Below are positions 1 to 12,679 of a stretch of DNA of 64,000 nucleotides, piece by piece (position 1 is the stretch's first letter; each line of letters begins with the position of its first letter). The DNA lies in the NCBI GenBank assembly GCA_964035545.1, contig OZ037766.1, positions 16,748,222-16,812,221 on the forward strand, given 5' to 3'. The notes under the pieces were generated by a model. The model did no database searches, was not told the DNA's origin, and saw nothing but the letters and a program-made list of their open reading frames with translations. Origin of the DNA: Bugula neritina. Its lineage: Eukaryota > Bryozoa > Gymnolaemata > Cheilostomatida > Bugulidae. The position numbers and the translations under genes were made by a program.

Positions 1-1165
1 ACCCTTAATTAGACTCTCTAGCAGCTAGGTGTTTACAGTGGATTTATACTCTAAACAAACCAACGGACGGAGAAAACAACTGCAGCAGCAAAACCAAATC
101 ATAAGGAGGAGTACGCAGAAGGATGAAATAAATTCTGAAATACTTAAAAAAAACTGATTTATGATGGTAGTGAGTTGAGAGGTTATATGGCGCCCTTGCA
201 TAATGTAACCTACCACCTAATAATTTTGTAGAAGACGAGTTTATTTCTCTCAGAACAACTAAGCTGCTTTATGGATGTAAGGTGCGGGCATTTCATGTTG
301 TAGAAGTTACTAACAAATCTTGGAAAGAATATGAGGCAGTGGAATATAATGCATCAAGTTAAATGTGGGATAAATGCCAGACTTTTGATAGAAATTTATA
401 TGGATGAAAGCTGCAAATGAAAGAGTCTGACTAATAAGCATGATGTGAACATAATTTAAAATGGCTATTTCCCGCTTCAACCAAAATTTTAATGGCGATA
501 CCACGCATATTCATATTGATGGTCAACCATGTCTCTCACTTCCTTTTCTACAGTAGAATATAACTACACCAACTATGTTGTTTACCTAATTTGTTATTCT
601 GCGGTATTGTGGGACTTGGCTGGTTTACACCTGGTGATGTCATCGGAAGAGTTGATTGAAAACTGCAGTTGGCATCAACTTCTGAGTCTAAAATGCATTC
701 AGTATGTTATAGTTGTACTAATACTTATGAAGGTCATGAACAAACTAAAGTATAGCATTCTACATACACGTGCCAATTCATATACCTCCTCTAGTTTGAA
801 ATAAAGCTAGAAGTAGTGAAAAGTATAATCTTTCGTAGGCTTTTGGCAAGACTTGGCCAAAGTATGACTGTCAGTTTTATTGCAATGTAACTGGCTTGAG
901 AATGGTGCTAAATCTACGTTTTTCAGATGTTTTGCAGTCAAATATGCTAAATTAACATATTCTATAAACAGCTTTTGAGAGTAGCTGAAGGAAATACATT
1001 CAACTTTATGAAACTTGCAGAAACGCTTGAGCAACTGTACAGAGGCTATAATAAGCCAACTATTGGAGAAAGAAAGCAGGCAGACATGGCCAGCATAATT
1101 AGTATATATATAGAGATGTAAGCCAAAGATGTTAACTCCTGCAGGTATCACATGTAGTTGTTTAC
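1..1165. other. Non-coding flank, probably intron of the minus-strand gene
   Basis: No convincing coding segment is visible. The short open frames here are AT-rich and lack family motifs. If the exon at 1166-1457 is real, this stretch is the start of its first intron, because the gene reads leftward and the GTAAAC donor lies at 1165-1160. No further exon of it could be recognised before the left edge. Confidence 0.4.
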
Positions 1166-1457
1166 CTGCGGCACATTCCTGACCTAGTTTACTGGGTTCA
1201 ATGGGAGAATGATTTTCTCTCCAGCTGCTGGAGTTGTTCTGCACATTGGAGGGTGGCTGCATGGAGTCATCACTGTTCTCATCAAATGAGAGGGGAAACG
1301 GAGCTAAAGGAGTTAAGTCTGCAGCCTCTGTTTTTATAACCTGTGATTCAGTAGAAGGAGGGACCAACCGCTGATTATTGGTTGGAAAATATTCACTTGT
1401 CATCTCCCCTGCATATCTGTTCATAAATATAGTTTGCAATTTCTTAGGTAAATCCAT
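1166..1457 (-). CDS. Putative first coding exon of a minus-strand regulatory protein (partial)
   Basis: An open frame starts at ATG 1457-1455 and reads about 97 codons to a good splice donor (GCAG/GTAAAC, exon ending at 1166). Base composition is clearly richer in G and C than the flanks. The residues look like a natural low-complexity N-terminal region, rich in Pro, Ser, Asn, Glu and Asp. They include VIKTE, which fits the SUMO-acceptor consensus (hydrophobic-Lys-x-Glu) common in transcription factors and co-regulators. No DNA-binding or catalytic domain is present in this piece, so the protein cannot be named. The rest of the gene would lie to the left of the window. The open frame continues past the donor to 807, but the protein there becomes AT-rich and implausible, which supports splicing at 1166. 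An alternative is a chance open frame. Confidence 0.42.
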
Positions 1458-3240
1458 CACGGTGAAGTAGTCAAAGGATTGCCCTTATGGAATACAGGCT
1501 ATTTCAGCAGTTAGACAGCAAGCGGGATGAATTCTTTGGCTTTGGGCTGTTTCAAAGTCCAGAGAAATTAGAGTGGAAGCTCATATAAATCAGCATTTCA
1601 TTTCTGTAACAGGAAATATCATTAAAATCAAATTAATTTAAAAACCATTTATATTACATATATAAGCTGATGGCAACATTGTTTAGCTGTAAATAATAAT
1701 ATTAATGCACCATTAGTTCGGCAGATGACAGGGTAATACCATCTCCACAGAAAACTCATTGAGTAGTCTACACACTTATATAATAATATATTTAGGGATA
1801 TTACAATACACAACTTAAATATTTTTTATACTTGAGCCATATCTCACTGCAAGTAATGGATCACGTTGGAGCTCAACAAAAACACATGAAAGTGTTGATT
1901 TAATAAACCCAGCCTAGTCACTCCTTCCTTTTGCCAAGAAGTCAGTGTGTGAAAACATATGACACATAACAACTATATTTATTGTCTTTAGTTCACAGTT
2001 TAAGCAAATATTTTATAACAATGCAGGTGGCAGCTGTATAGACAGCACAACCTAGCAATGAAGATTACAGAGTTGGATTACAAGAGTTAACAGGCTGAGT
2101 TGCCAGTGTTGAGTCCAGCTACAGCCTGGGCAAATTGAAAAGCTACTTCCCTTAAGTTTGAGCTCCAGGAAAAAGATGTTTGTGAAAAATAAAAAAACTA
2201 AGCTAAACAAAATAATATTCTTGTAAAAACAGTAGATATAAGTTACTACTTTTATTTATGGGTGGAGACTGAACATTTGGCTTGGTGGAGCTAAGACTCT
2301 GGAAAAAGATTATGTATGCGTTAAGTTAGGGATCAACATAATCAGTAATTTATAATGCCAGTAAAGTGGACGTCAATAGCCTAAATCTGATAAAAGTAAC
2401 ATCTTTTCAACAATATCTATTAATCATATTTGAACGTAAGAGGGCATGTATCTTAGAGAGCAATTCATGGAATATTTCTCGATTTCTAATCATAAATTTA
2501 TTTTATGCCACATAAAGTTTTCAACTAAATTTATTTTTACTTGAAACAATAAAAAGCTGCATAAATTACTGCTGATTAAAGAACGGACATTTCAAACATA
2601 ATATTATAAGCCTTTAATAGAAAATATTTTAATTTACCAGAAATTACTAGAAATGAAAGTTTGGTGCAAGCTTCCCTGATCCCTGAGAGCATTTTGGTGA
2701 AATGTCAGATTGCAACATCTCAAACATGGTAAAACAAAAAAGTGGCATGCCATACACGAACAATCCCTTAGCATTGAATTACTAATTGACTTTAGAGTTG
2801 AATAAATTATTCAACTCTAAAGGCAATGTCAATTTGATTTGTCCCTAAAGCTGTATATAATTTTGCTGAGCAGTTCCAGTCTCTTTCAGTCGAACCAATT
2901 CTAGTGGCAAAGCACTTTATCATGTCAGTATGACATCATTGGCCCACCAGCATTACTTATTTCTATAGCGTTGATATAATTATTGGAACTTTTGGATTGA
3001 AAAGGTATTAGTTCTCTGTTTCTGCCCTCTTTACCTGCAGAGGTGAGCACAGCTAGAATAAACACCATCCAGTACCGACATAGCTCTGCCCACTGTTCTG
3101 TACATGTATTGAGGTACAGTTGCGGTGGATTAACTTTGTAAGTATTACTTAGTTCTAACAGAAAATCACACCAACAAAATCACTCCATTAACAAGAAAGA
3201 GTGATTGATGATTGTTATTAAGGGGAGGTACAGGTTAGAC
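1458..3240. other. Gene-free AT-rich sequence upstream of the minus-strand exon
   Basis: No open frame with recognisable composition on either strand. The part next to 1457 would hold the promoter and 5' leader of the minus-strand gene. I see no decisive core promoter element. It contains the 33-bp palindrome listed separately. Confidence 0.5.
2790..2822. repeat. Perfect 33-bp palindrome
   Basis: Two exactly complementary 16-base arms (CTTTAGAGTTGAATAA and its reverse complement) are separated by one A. Short flanking bases are also partly inverted (AATTGAC on the left, GTCAATT on the right). It may be the core of a very short fold-back element. Confidence 0.85.
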
Positions 3241-3540
3241 AGATAATAGTTATAGAGAGGAGGGTATTTATAGAGAAGAGGGTAGTTATAGAGAGGAGGG
3301 TAGTTATAGAGAGGAGGGTAGTTATAGAGAGGAGGGTAGTTATAGAGAAGGGTAGTTATAGAGAGGAGGGTAGTTATAGAGAAGGGTAGTTATAGAGAGG
3401 AGTTATAGAGAGGAGGGTAGTAGTAGAGAGGAGGGTAGATATAGAAAGGAGGGTAGATATAGAGAGGAAGGTAATTATAGAGATGAGGGTAGTTATATTG
3501 ATGAGGGTAGTTATAGAGAGGAGGGTAGCTATAGAGAGGT
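3240..3540. repeat. Minisatellite of about 18-bp units (GGGTAGTTATAGAGAGGA type)
   Basis: About 300 bp of head-to-tail copies of a purine-rich unit near 18 bp (GGTAGTTATAGAGAGGAG). Some units are shortened (AGAGAAGGGTAG) or changed (GGTAGATATAGAAAGGAG). The reverse strand has an apparent open frame of Ile/Ser/Thr/Leu repeats through the array, which is a by-product of the repeat. Confidence 0.9.
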
Positions 3541-3544
3541 GAGA

Positions 3545-6500
3545 AATTCTAGATTTCTCTGGTCTTCTGCACACCACAAGATATGATTTACATTTTTTCA
3601 ACTGCATAGGTACAAAATTAGCTAATAACATTGCGCTCTTCATAACAAAATATAGGCAGCGGCAGAGGTAGGTACAGATTTGTAGCTTTTTTGGATTAGT
3701 ACAAGTCATAGTAGAAGATTGTAGCATGATATAATAATTAATAGATGACACAACCCAACTTACACCCCAGCACTTTGCTAAAAATCAGACACCTATGCAG
3801 AGCAAAACTGTAAACTTCTGCAGCTGAGTGCAGTGGTATTGTTTAGATGCAGTAAATCTTTATGAATTGTGGAATTAGGAATATCATTAGTTTTTCAGCA
3901 CAACTTTTTTCTTACTTCTCTATTACTGCATCTACCTTAACTAGAGTGGGTGGAGGAGATCACAATACATAGACGCAACTCATCTCTAAAATGATATAAG
4001 CTAGCAAATTTAGTAAATAATGTAATAAATAACCTGACATATTCTTAATGTTGGGTTGTATAAATGATTATCCCTTACAATCTCGGTGGCCAAAGTAGAC
4101 CAACCCATTCAAGCAGAGCATAGAAAGTCAATTCTTCCCATTATAAATCACACAATTTGTTACACTCACCCCATGAATGTTTCAGCAGCCTTTTGAGGGC
4201 AAGAAGATGACTGATAGTGAGTAAAGTCCGAGCACCACCTAGTGACGTTGCACGCCTTACATCTGGCTACTAAATAATCCACAGTCACTATACCATAACT
4301 ATATAATAAGCATGAGTAATTGTAATGAGGAAACGTTCATATCCTGCTTTCGTGATGAATTGCTTTTCAGTCAATAGACAATTTATAAGCTCTTTAACAA
4401 TGTTAGTGCCTGTAACCTATAAACCACAGGCTATGCAAGAGAACACAGCTATCCCTTAGCTAACTGACCACAACAATGTCAAATAAAATGCATATATATA
4501 TATTTAGCAAGTAGCCTTTGACTTGCGAAATAATTGTTTCCCCACGTGAATGTGTATTTTGCAAGCAGGACCTGTACTCGACTGATGGCATCCAAACTGC
4601 TATTAAATACACAATATATCATTAATAACTGCTATGATATTGAAGTAGTAAAGGCACTTAGAACAATATAATTGTTATGGATAAGTAATACATGCAGATC
4701 TGGCACACTCCAGTACACACCAACTGATGGTATACCTACACTTATATTAACTGGGTTACATACTTCACCACACCAAACATGCCAATTACACTAAAATTGC
4801 CATTTCTAAGACTAGCCACATTTATAGTAGACTATTTAAGCAAATTGTGAATCCCAAAAAGTTAAAAATTGCCGTTTCTTGCAGCTATTATACACCAACC
4901 TCTTTTCACAGCACAGATCTCAGTGGCGGGTAGGTGGGGGGGGGGGGGGGTTATTTTTAGATTGAATATTTTCTACGACTTCTTGCTGCTTTTTCTTATA
5001 AAACTGCAACATATTAAATAAAATTAGCTTGCCAAACCATTGCTAGTCAACTGAAAATAATTTGTTATACCTAATTGCCCTAAATACAACGATGGGCTCA
5101 ATTTTGTTTCAACAACTTACTGCAGCATTGAACATTACAATATATTAGTACACTATCCTACACTGCCGGCAGTTGAAACAGGTAATTCACATCTTGTAGC
5201 ACAAATATGGAAAACGGATTTCTTACTGGTAGCATAACATTTCCATGGCTGCAAAGTTTTTTGCAGGCAGCCAACTTTTTTAACTTTGTATGTGCTGTTC
5301 AGCCTAGAGCTGAGTAGACGGACTGGCTGTGATCAACCAAATCCAAACTTTGATCTATTTTTTTCGTTTTGTACTGACTAAGAAGGTTATGCAACTTGCA
5401 AGAGCTCATAAAATGAGTAAGCAACTCCAAAAATAAGAACCAATCATTCAAGTAAAATAATATTTATGCTGCCTCCAGCAGATATTCTCTTCATAAGAAA
5501 GCATACATCAGTGTTTAGTGTGAATGTTGATCAAAGTTAGCAGCAAAAAATTTTTTTCATAGAGTGCAACTAACTCTAGGTTTAAAATGAACTATAGTGG
5601 AAAAATTTAGAAATTTTAAAATTGAATAGGGTTTTTTACATGAAACCAACAACACATATTTTTGTAACTTATGAAAGATGTTAAATCTGTTTGGGGGGAG
5701 GGGGGGGCATTACTCATACCGCACACTGTTATACTGTTACTGGTAAACAGCACAAATAAAATTGAATATCAGATGATAAATTTGTATTGGAGTTAAGCTA
5801 CACTGATAACTTTCAATTAGTTGAAAAGTTTAAGATATACAGAAAATGTACAATGGTTTGCATGTAAATGCGCATAAGCCATTTTCTCCCCAATTTAACA
5901 GTCTAAAATAGATACATTACATAATAATTTAATTTATAAATATAATCATATAACATATACCAACTCAAGTTAGTAATTTGATGTTTAATAATAGATTCTT
6001 GGGCTCTTTTGGTAAACAAACTGGTGTAGCTTTCCACATTCAGCTACAACGGCAAAAATCGAAAGGGCATTTTACCAAACTTTAACCGGCACCTTCTTAT
6101 GTTATTTGTCTTAAAGATCATAAATGTGAGGTAATCCTCAGAATTGATGTATTGATGAATATATGATAAGGTTTAAGCCAAATAATCTATTTCCACTTGT
6201 ATTCATCTTGACACAAAGTATGGTGACGTTAATGGGATGCAAAGGGGTTTCTTTTTAAAACCCGGAATACAATGAGGCCCGCACTCTGACTTTGAAAGCA
6301 CAATGATATAGAGAAGCTAATTTGGCAGAGGAGATGATTTCATCATTTAATAGCAATTTTAAACAATCTCAGTAAAACATTATTGCTAGCATGAATCTCA
6401 TAAGAACAACCCTTTTAAAAATTTCTTGTCATGTCATGCTTGGTAAGCTATTCAATCTGCTTTTCCAAAGGTCAAATGGGGTTACACAGAATGAAAAACC

Positions 6501-9500
6501 TCTATGTTAATACTTTTTTTAACTCAAAAAACCAGCTCTTCAATTCTCTCCGCTATAACTTCAATTCATATTGTGGCTTCATAATGTAAAAAATATGACT
6601 GATACAGGTTAATGCTTTTCAGTGTTTTCACTCTGTAAAATTTTCAGCTAAATTTAATTAATAAACTTGCAAAAGCCTAGAATTGCATAGCTCTTTTATA
6701 AATTAAAAAAAAGCTAATGACAGTCTAGATTATTTTATGACACATTAAAGTACAGGTATGAGTCAAAATTAATTCCAAGTCCCATAATGCCTTTGCCCAC
6801 ATAAAATATATTTTACATTAAGGTGCTTGGCAATTACTTACATAAAATGATAGCTTCTAGAATAAATAAAGTTATTAAATTGAATTAAATTCAACTCCAG
6901 CTATAGGTTATAAATTAAAAGAGATGTTTATAAAATCTATTGTTTACATTTTGTAACTATTCCTGTTAATTCTACTTTTTTACAAAAAAATTCACCATAT
7001 TGTAACTAAATGACCACTCCTATTGATCAAACAAGTTAGAGCAGTCATTCCATTCGAATGAATTGTGAGAATAAATTCTTGTCCATACTGGATGTGGTTT
7101 CATTCGTATGATACTGTTTCGTTGATTAAATAATAAATGCATTCGAATAAGTTAAACCTATCAAGTTAAAGAGTTCGACTGATATGAACTGAACACAGAG
7201 AGCAGGCAAGTGCAGCAAACCCACTAGATATTAACAACCAGGGAGGAGGGGCTATTTTCATAGAACATACAATATGGCTGTCTAATGATGATCAATGGTG
7301 ATGCAAATGAACTGAAAGCTGAGAAAGGTGAAGTGTCACCTACCTCCTATTTGCATTACCACGCGAGTAACAAGCAATCATATTTCTGGTAGCCAAATGC
7401 TTGCCTAAGAATACGTATTTGACATAAATTAATGTATGTTGTATGACGCAAACAGCCATTGCAACAACAAACTTTAACCAATAAATATTAGCCTCTGCAA
7501 AGATTGGTGTACAAATTTAACTGCAATTATCAGCAAAATACTCAAGGAAAACCAATTGAAAAAAGTGAAATGTAATGAAGTGTCATCATTCAGGACCTAG
7601 GTGAAGGCATTGCATTGATATCAGTACATATTTATTTGACAGGAGTTGTGTTCACCCTTAAGGCTTTTTTGAGGATGTTGCTATTTTGTGTGTCAGCTAC
7701 CACAAAATCACAAACATCAGTATGAAATTGATGATACTAGCAAAAATTATAAACAGAAAGTATTTATTGTTTTGGTTGTCAAAACGCTGCAGCCAGGCAA
7801 CCTAGCTACAAAGATTAGCTAACAATATTTGTCTAGTTACTGCATGTAGTGCTCACGAATACACGTTAGATTGCAAGATCAAAGCTTTAAAAAAAATCCA
7901 GAACAAAATTTGGGCAGTCAATTGGAAGTGTATAGAAAGAAGCAATTGCTCAAAGATAAATCTAAATTTAGTAACTAGTCACCAACAGCCAAAAAGAATA
8001 ACTTGAATTAATTACTACAAATAAAAAAAACAAGTAGCCTACTCACATCAATAAGTTGAATGTAATTTGCATAATAAACCAAGTAAGCTCGCATTTTGAA
8101 AATATTATTTACGGGTAAAATTTCAACTAGCTTAATATTATGAAGTTGATATATCAAGTATTAAAGGAGCTCTTTGAAAAATAATGCTTATAGCTAGCAA
8201 AAAACAAGCTTTTCTGTTGAAATAGTAACCCCTCATTAAACCTTGTCACTATATTCCCTGGCAATTGTATCAAATTATTTGAGTGGAAATACAATAAGAT
8301 GGAGATCTACGTTCCAGATCTGAGTGTTATGACATTTTGACAATAAAATTATGTGGAGCGGTCAAGCTTTGAAATTAAAAATACGTTGACAAAATTGATA
8401 CAATTATCAATATTTAGAGACCCAAACAGGATCAACATAAAATAGGCTTAAAAACAGTTTAAAAGGTAAATGTAATGATCAGCTTTTAGAAAATATAGAG
8501 CTGTACGGAGAGTTGCTGATTTTTAAACTAAAACCCATAGTTATAACATCCATTAGTGAGAACTCAAACAACAAACTACCATTCAAGCTATGCAAATATT
8601 TACATTTCTGCGCCTAAAAGCGAATGAGAACTCAAAAATTGTAATTGGAAGTTTCAAAAGAAGAGGTCAATATTTTACTATATTACAGCGTTATATTGTT
8701 TGGCAAAAAAAGCTATACACGTAGTACCACAAAAATATAAATACTGCTAGCCAAATCTATAAAATTTAGATGAATTTGAGTAACATCTACTGCAAGTAGG
8801 GGAAATCTACAAAAATTATATATTTGAAAAAAACAACATCATGTTGCCACCAAGCTCTGGCGAAGTGTTTTAAACCTAGTACCTGACTAAAATATATTTC
8901 ATAAACTTTTCACTAAAACCGCTACAAAGAGTTTATTTGTGAATGTAACGTATTATAAAAAAATTAGGTTTGAAGACATTTAGGCAGTACCTTTTATTGT
9001 CGAAAAGGCCACTCAAGCTTTAGAGCTGTCACCATCTTTGCTGAAAACTGCAACAGGCCACCCGAATAATTTCAAGCCAGTTTCATAGCATATAGGGCTG
9101 GTGCTTAAAACTGAAATTAAAACAACAAACTTATACATATTATGCTCATTTACCGAGGGATGTGATAAAAACTAATGATTTTGACAGCTTGTGGTGTAGC
9201 TTCTACTGTGTCAATGAACGTCTACCCTCTACATACTTTGCTACTTTGACTTCTACTATCTAGAGGCAGCTGACTGCACTGACAAGTCTCAGTTATAGTA
9301 ATAACACCGGAGTCAAGCTAATAGGGTCCAAGTTATATCAATACAATCAAGAAATTTAGAGACAAGTTTACTACATCATAACTAACTTGAGTTATTATAG
9401 CACATGATGATCACAGTCAACACTCATGTTATTAGCACAGGATAAATTACCATACTACAAGATTTATCTCCACAATATTGAAAAGTGTCCATTTTTTAAA

Positions 9501-12259
9501 AAATTTAAACAACCATTGTATGATCAGAGCTTCAACAATATATGTGCATACTATAAATTGGTTTATAAAACAGTGCACATATGATATGTCAAAACATGCA
9601 TAAATTATATTTGAGGCATTTGAATTTTAATTGAGAGTTTAAAAAAATTGCTTGGTCATTTGACTGAATAAAAATAGACTCTTCCTATGTAAAAGACGTG
9701 ATAGATTTGGCAAGAAATCACATAAATAGATGGAGGTGTGTTAGAATTCAAGGCAAAATGAAAAATTATACTCCAGAATGTTAGACAAACTCACAATCTT
9801 ACACCACAGCTAACCACCCTCATATTCAGACATAGTTGGAAAGCTCCAGGAAACTATATATATACAATATAATAAAATACTAATAAACATGATAAACGGG
9901 AAGCCAATGATGAGCAAAAACTATTGTTTTGTTAATATAACAAGATACTAAGAAACCATAAGTCACCCTTATGAAATATCATTATGGAGACATACTTTAT
10001 ATAGATAGGTTGTTCTCCAGAAATTCTTTCTTAAGGAAGACCAAAAAGCAAACCTATAAAAAATAAAACCATAAATGATAAAAAGTTATATATGTAACAT
10101 AATGATACTATCTTTAGTCACTCCTATCTTTTATATATTTTATATTATATACTGAAGAAAACTGTGAGTAACTTAAACAGTTTTAAAGCACATTAGTTTA
10201 CTAAGGTGTACCATAAGCATATTATATAATTACTCCAGACAAAACTCAGGAATTCTAAATACAGTGTATACAAATTATAATTATAAAATTCAATTTGACA
10301 AGCTACTTATATTATTAAAAATCAAATTTATCGAGTAGCCTAGATCAACATTGCATCCATTACCAAACCCCACCGAGTGTTGCCTATCTTTTATATACCA
10401 AGTAAATTACTATTATATTTAACTGATATATTGATCAACTAAGGTGTTTAAAAGTGTTTAAAAAAAGCATGTTGCAAAAATATATGCAAAAAATTAAAAA
10501 CATTTTCAAACTAAAAACAAATGCAATTAAAGAAGTTTGTCTGGTGCCAAACAAATTATGCTGGGCAAGTGCTACAGTCTACACCTAAATTAGCAAAATA
10601 TCAGCTGTCGCCTGTCACCCTAGCACTTTCACATGTCTTTAGAAGCTAAAATGCTGATTTTTACACGACAAGTATTATTCTGAAAATTAGGTAAAAAACT
10701 GTTAAAAATCATCATTGTCATTGGTTTATTAGGTCCTACGATTATTCTGTAGGTACGTATTTTTAGGTTCAGCAAATCTTTAAGTTTGTGATGTAAAAGT
10801 TGCTAGGTAGCAGAAAACTTTTAAACATAATGAATGAAGCATTTAGTTTGTGTATAGGGTAAGTTATAGTGTTTATATATCAAAACAAAAGACAAAATTT
10901 CAACATGAATAATAATGCCATAATGTAATAGGTAATGAATTATAACAAGATCTCCAGTTCTATAATAATTTTTGCATTATTCTAATGATATATTTTTATT
11001 ATAACAACATTGATCAATGTTATTAGCTTATTTAAAAAAAACTTTTCAAACTTTCAATACAACAAGTTAAGAGACTTATTAAAGTTACAGTTATGTTAGC
11101 CACTTGTGAAAGCTTATCTCACTTAAAATATGTGGTGCTGACTTTAAAGTAAACAAAACTGTGATGGTTATTCAATTACTACTTGAATGTATGAAGATAG
11201 AAGATTGAAATTTACATTTTAAATAATGGGCTGCAGATGTATTAAAAGTTATGTGTGCTGTGCTAATGATTAAATATCCAATTAATAGCTAAGCAAAGAT
11301 TATATAACTCATGGGGGTCTGATAAATATTATTAAGATAAGGTATTTAAATGTCAGAACACTCAAACACATATTTGATGGAACTTCTAATTTTATAGCAA
11401 CCAAATTTAATATTGACTATTGAAATTTTTTTGCTATCCAACAAAGTCTATAAAAAATATTAGGAAAAAACAATCATCAACTAGGATGAGCCTACAAGAT
11501 AGCCACCACACTTCCATTTTATGCTCAGAAATGAGCATTCTGTGACAGAGCACTTTCACTATGGCTGTCAATTTAAGCTATATAGATAAGCTTAGTACCT
11601 GACTCAAATATACACACCTTTCAAATATGTGTTAGGTTTTTCACTGTGAATGCATGAGCTATGGTACTTTGTTTTATGCGCATAGAGTATGATGGCAAAC
11701 TTTGGGAAAACAACTGTTGTACACAGTTTGAGTCATTTAAAAACACTAACATACAGTTTATGATACTTCTAAATAGTGCCTAATGGTGTGTTTGAATATT
11801 AACTGTATCATTTAATTTTTAAATCAATGTTGATATTAATTGTTTGATGTACAACATTAAAAAAATCTTTGATTTGAATACATTGTACTGTTGGCTGTTC
11901 GAAGATGGTTTGTGATTAATCAAGTATTTTTGTTTTTTAGCTTCTATGCATATTTTCAAAGCCAAACTGTTCATATTAAAAAACTTCATAAAAATTAGAC
12001 AAATTTTGATTTATATTTTATTTTAGAAGATATTGACTCATAACTTCACAGGTTATGTGTAAATTTTTGAAACTTCCAATATCTACGGCATGTATATAGA
12101 CCTTCATTGAAAATAGGCAGCATTTGCAATAAATGAAAGATATCAATGCACTGTACAACAAGCTTTTCAATTGCTTTCTTTGCAAAATCATTAAACTTAA
12201 TGGCGACAGTTGAGCCCTATACCGTGAGTTGATTTGATGGATATATGTGCTTTTTACTA
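3545..12259. other. Long gene-free AT-rich intergenic stretch
   Basis: About 8.7 kb without a supportable gene. It contains poly-A/T runs, a G15 tract at 4936-4950, a second G-rich tract around 5693-5707, and short TA-rich repeats such as 4494-4503. No RNA gene, domain-encoding exon or complete mobile element was recognised by eye. Old degenerate repeats may be present below my detection. Confidence 0.5.
4936..4950. repeat. Homopolymer G15 tract
   Basis: Fifteen consecutive G residues in an otherwise AT-rich region. A second G-rich run (GGGGGGAGGGGGGG) lies at about 5693-5707. Such tracts vary in length and can be sequencing-error hotspots. Confidence 0.9.
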
Positions 12260-12260
12260 T

Positions 12261-12678
12261 CAATAGACCCTTTTCAGAGGTTCCCAATGTCCCCCCCCCT
12301 TGCAATTAAGAGTTGTGATCTCCCAAAATGAAATTTGTTAAGCAAAATAGGCTTGAACTCATTTTTGTGGTTTTGGTTGCTGTGCAATGCTGAAGTGCCA
12401 CTTTAGCATTGCTTAGTAACAAAAAAAAGATGCTTTCAAGATTTCTCCATGAAGAAATAGTTTTCAAATTTTGTTGAACTGCTAATATGTGTGCTTATAC
12501 CAAAATATCTATTTCCTAAAATAACAATTCTATAGCATGATTAGAATTCTAAGTTGCAGTCAAACTTTAAATTTTTAATGAGTTTGCTCTTGATGCATAG
12601 GTTCAACCTATTCCCTTTGGAAGACCACAACTCTTAATTGTAAAGGGGATATCAGGAACCTCTGAAAAGGGTCTATTG
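12261..12678. mobile_element. Non-autonomous terminal-inverted-repeat element (MITE-like), about 420 bp
   Basis: The left end CAATAGACCCTTTTCAGAGG is matched in inverted orientation at the right end (CCTCTGAAAAGGGTCTATTG). The match continues inward through AATTAAGAGTTGTG on the left against CACAACTCTTAATT on the right, giving arms of roughly 60 bp with a small indel at a C-run. No transposase frame lies between the arms. The TA next to GACCC at both ends could be a TA target duplication as in Tc1/mariner elements. The match extends a few bases past the TA, so the exact boundary is uncertain. Confidence 0.75.
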
Positions 12679-12679
12679 A

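Noticed and set aside
529-804. Plus-strand 91-codon frame
   Set aside because: Composition of random AT-rich sequence and no splice or domain support.
3374-3751. Minus-strand open frame of 125 codons
   Set aside because: It is built mostly from the 18-bp minisatellite; no protein family resemblance.
12018-12305. Minus-strand 95-codon frame
   Set aside because: AT-rich, overlaps the end of the TIR element, no family motifs.
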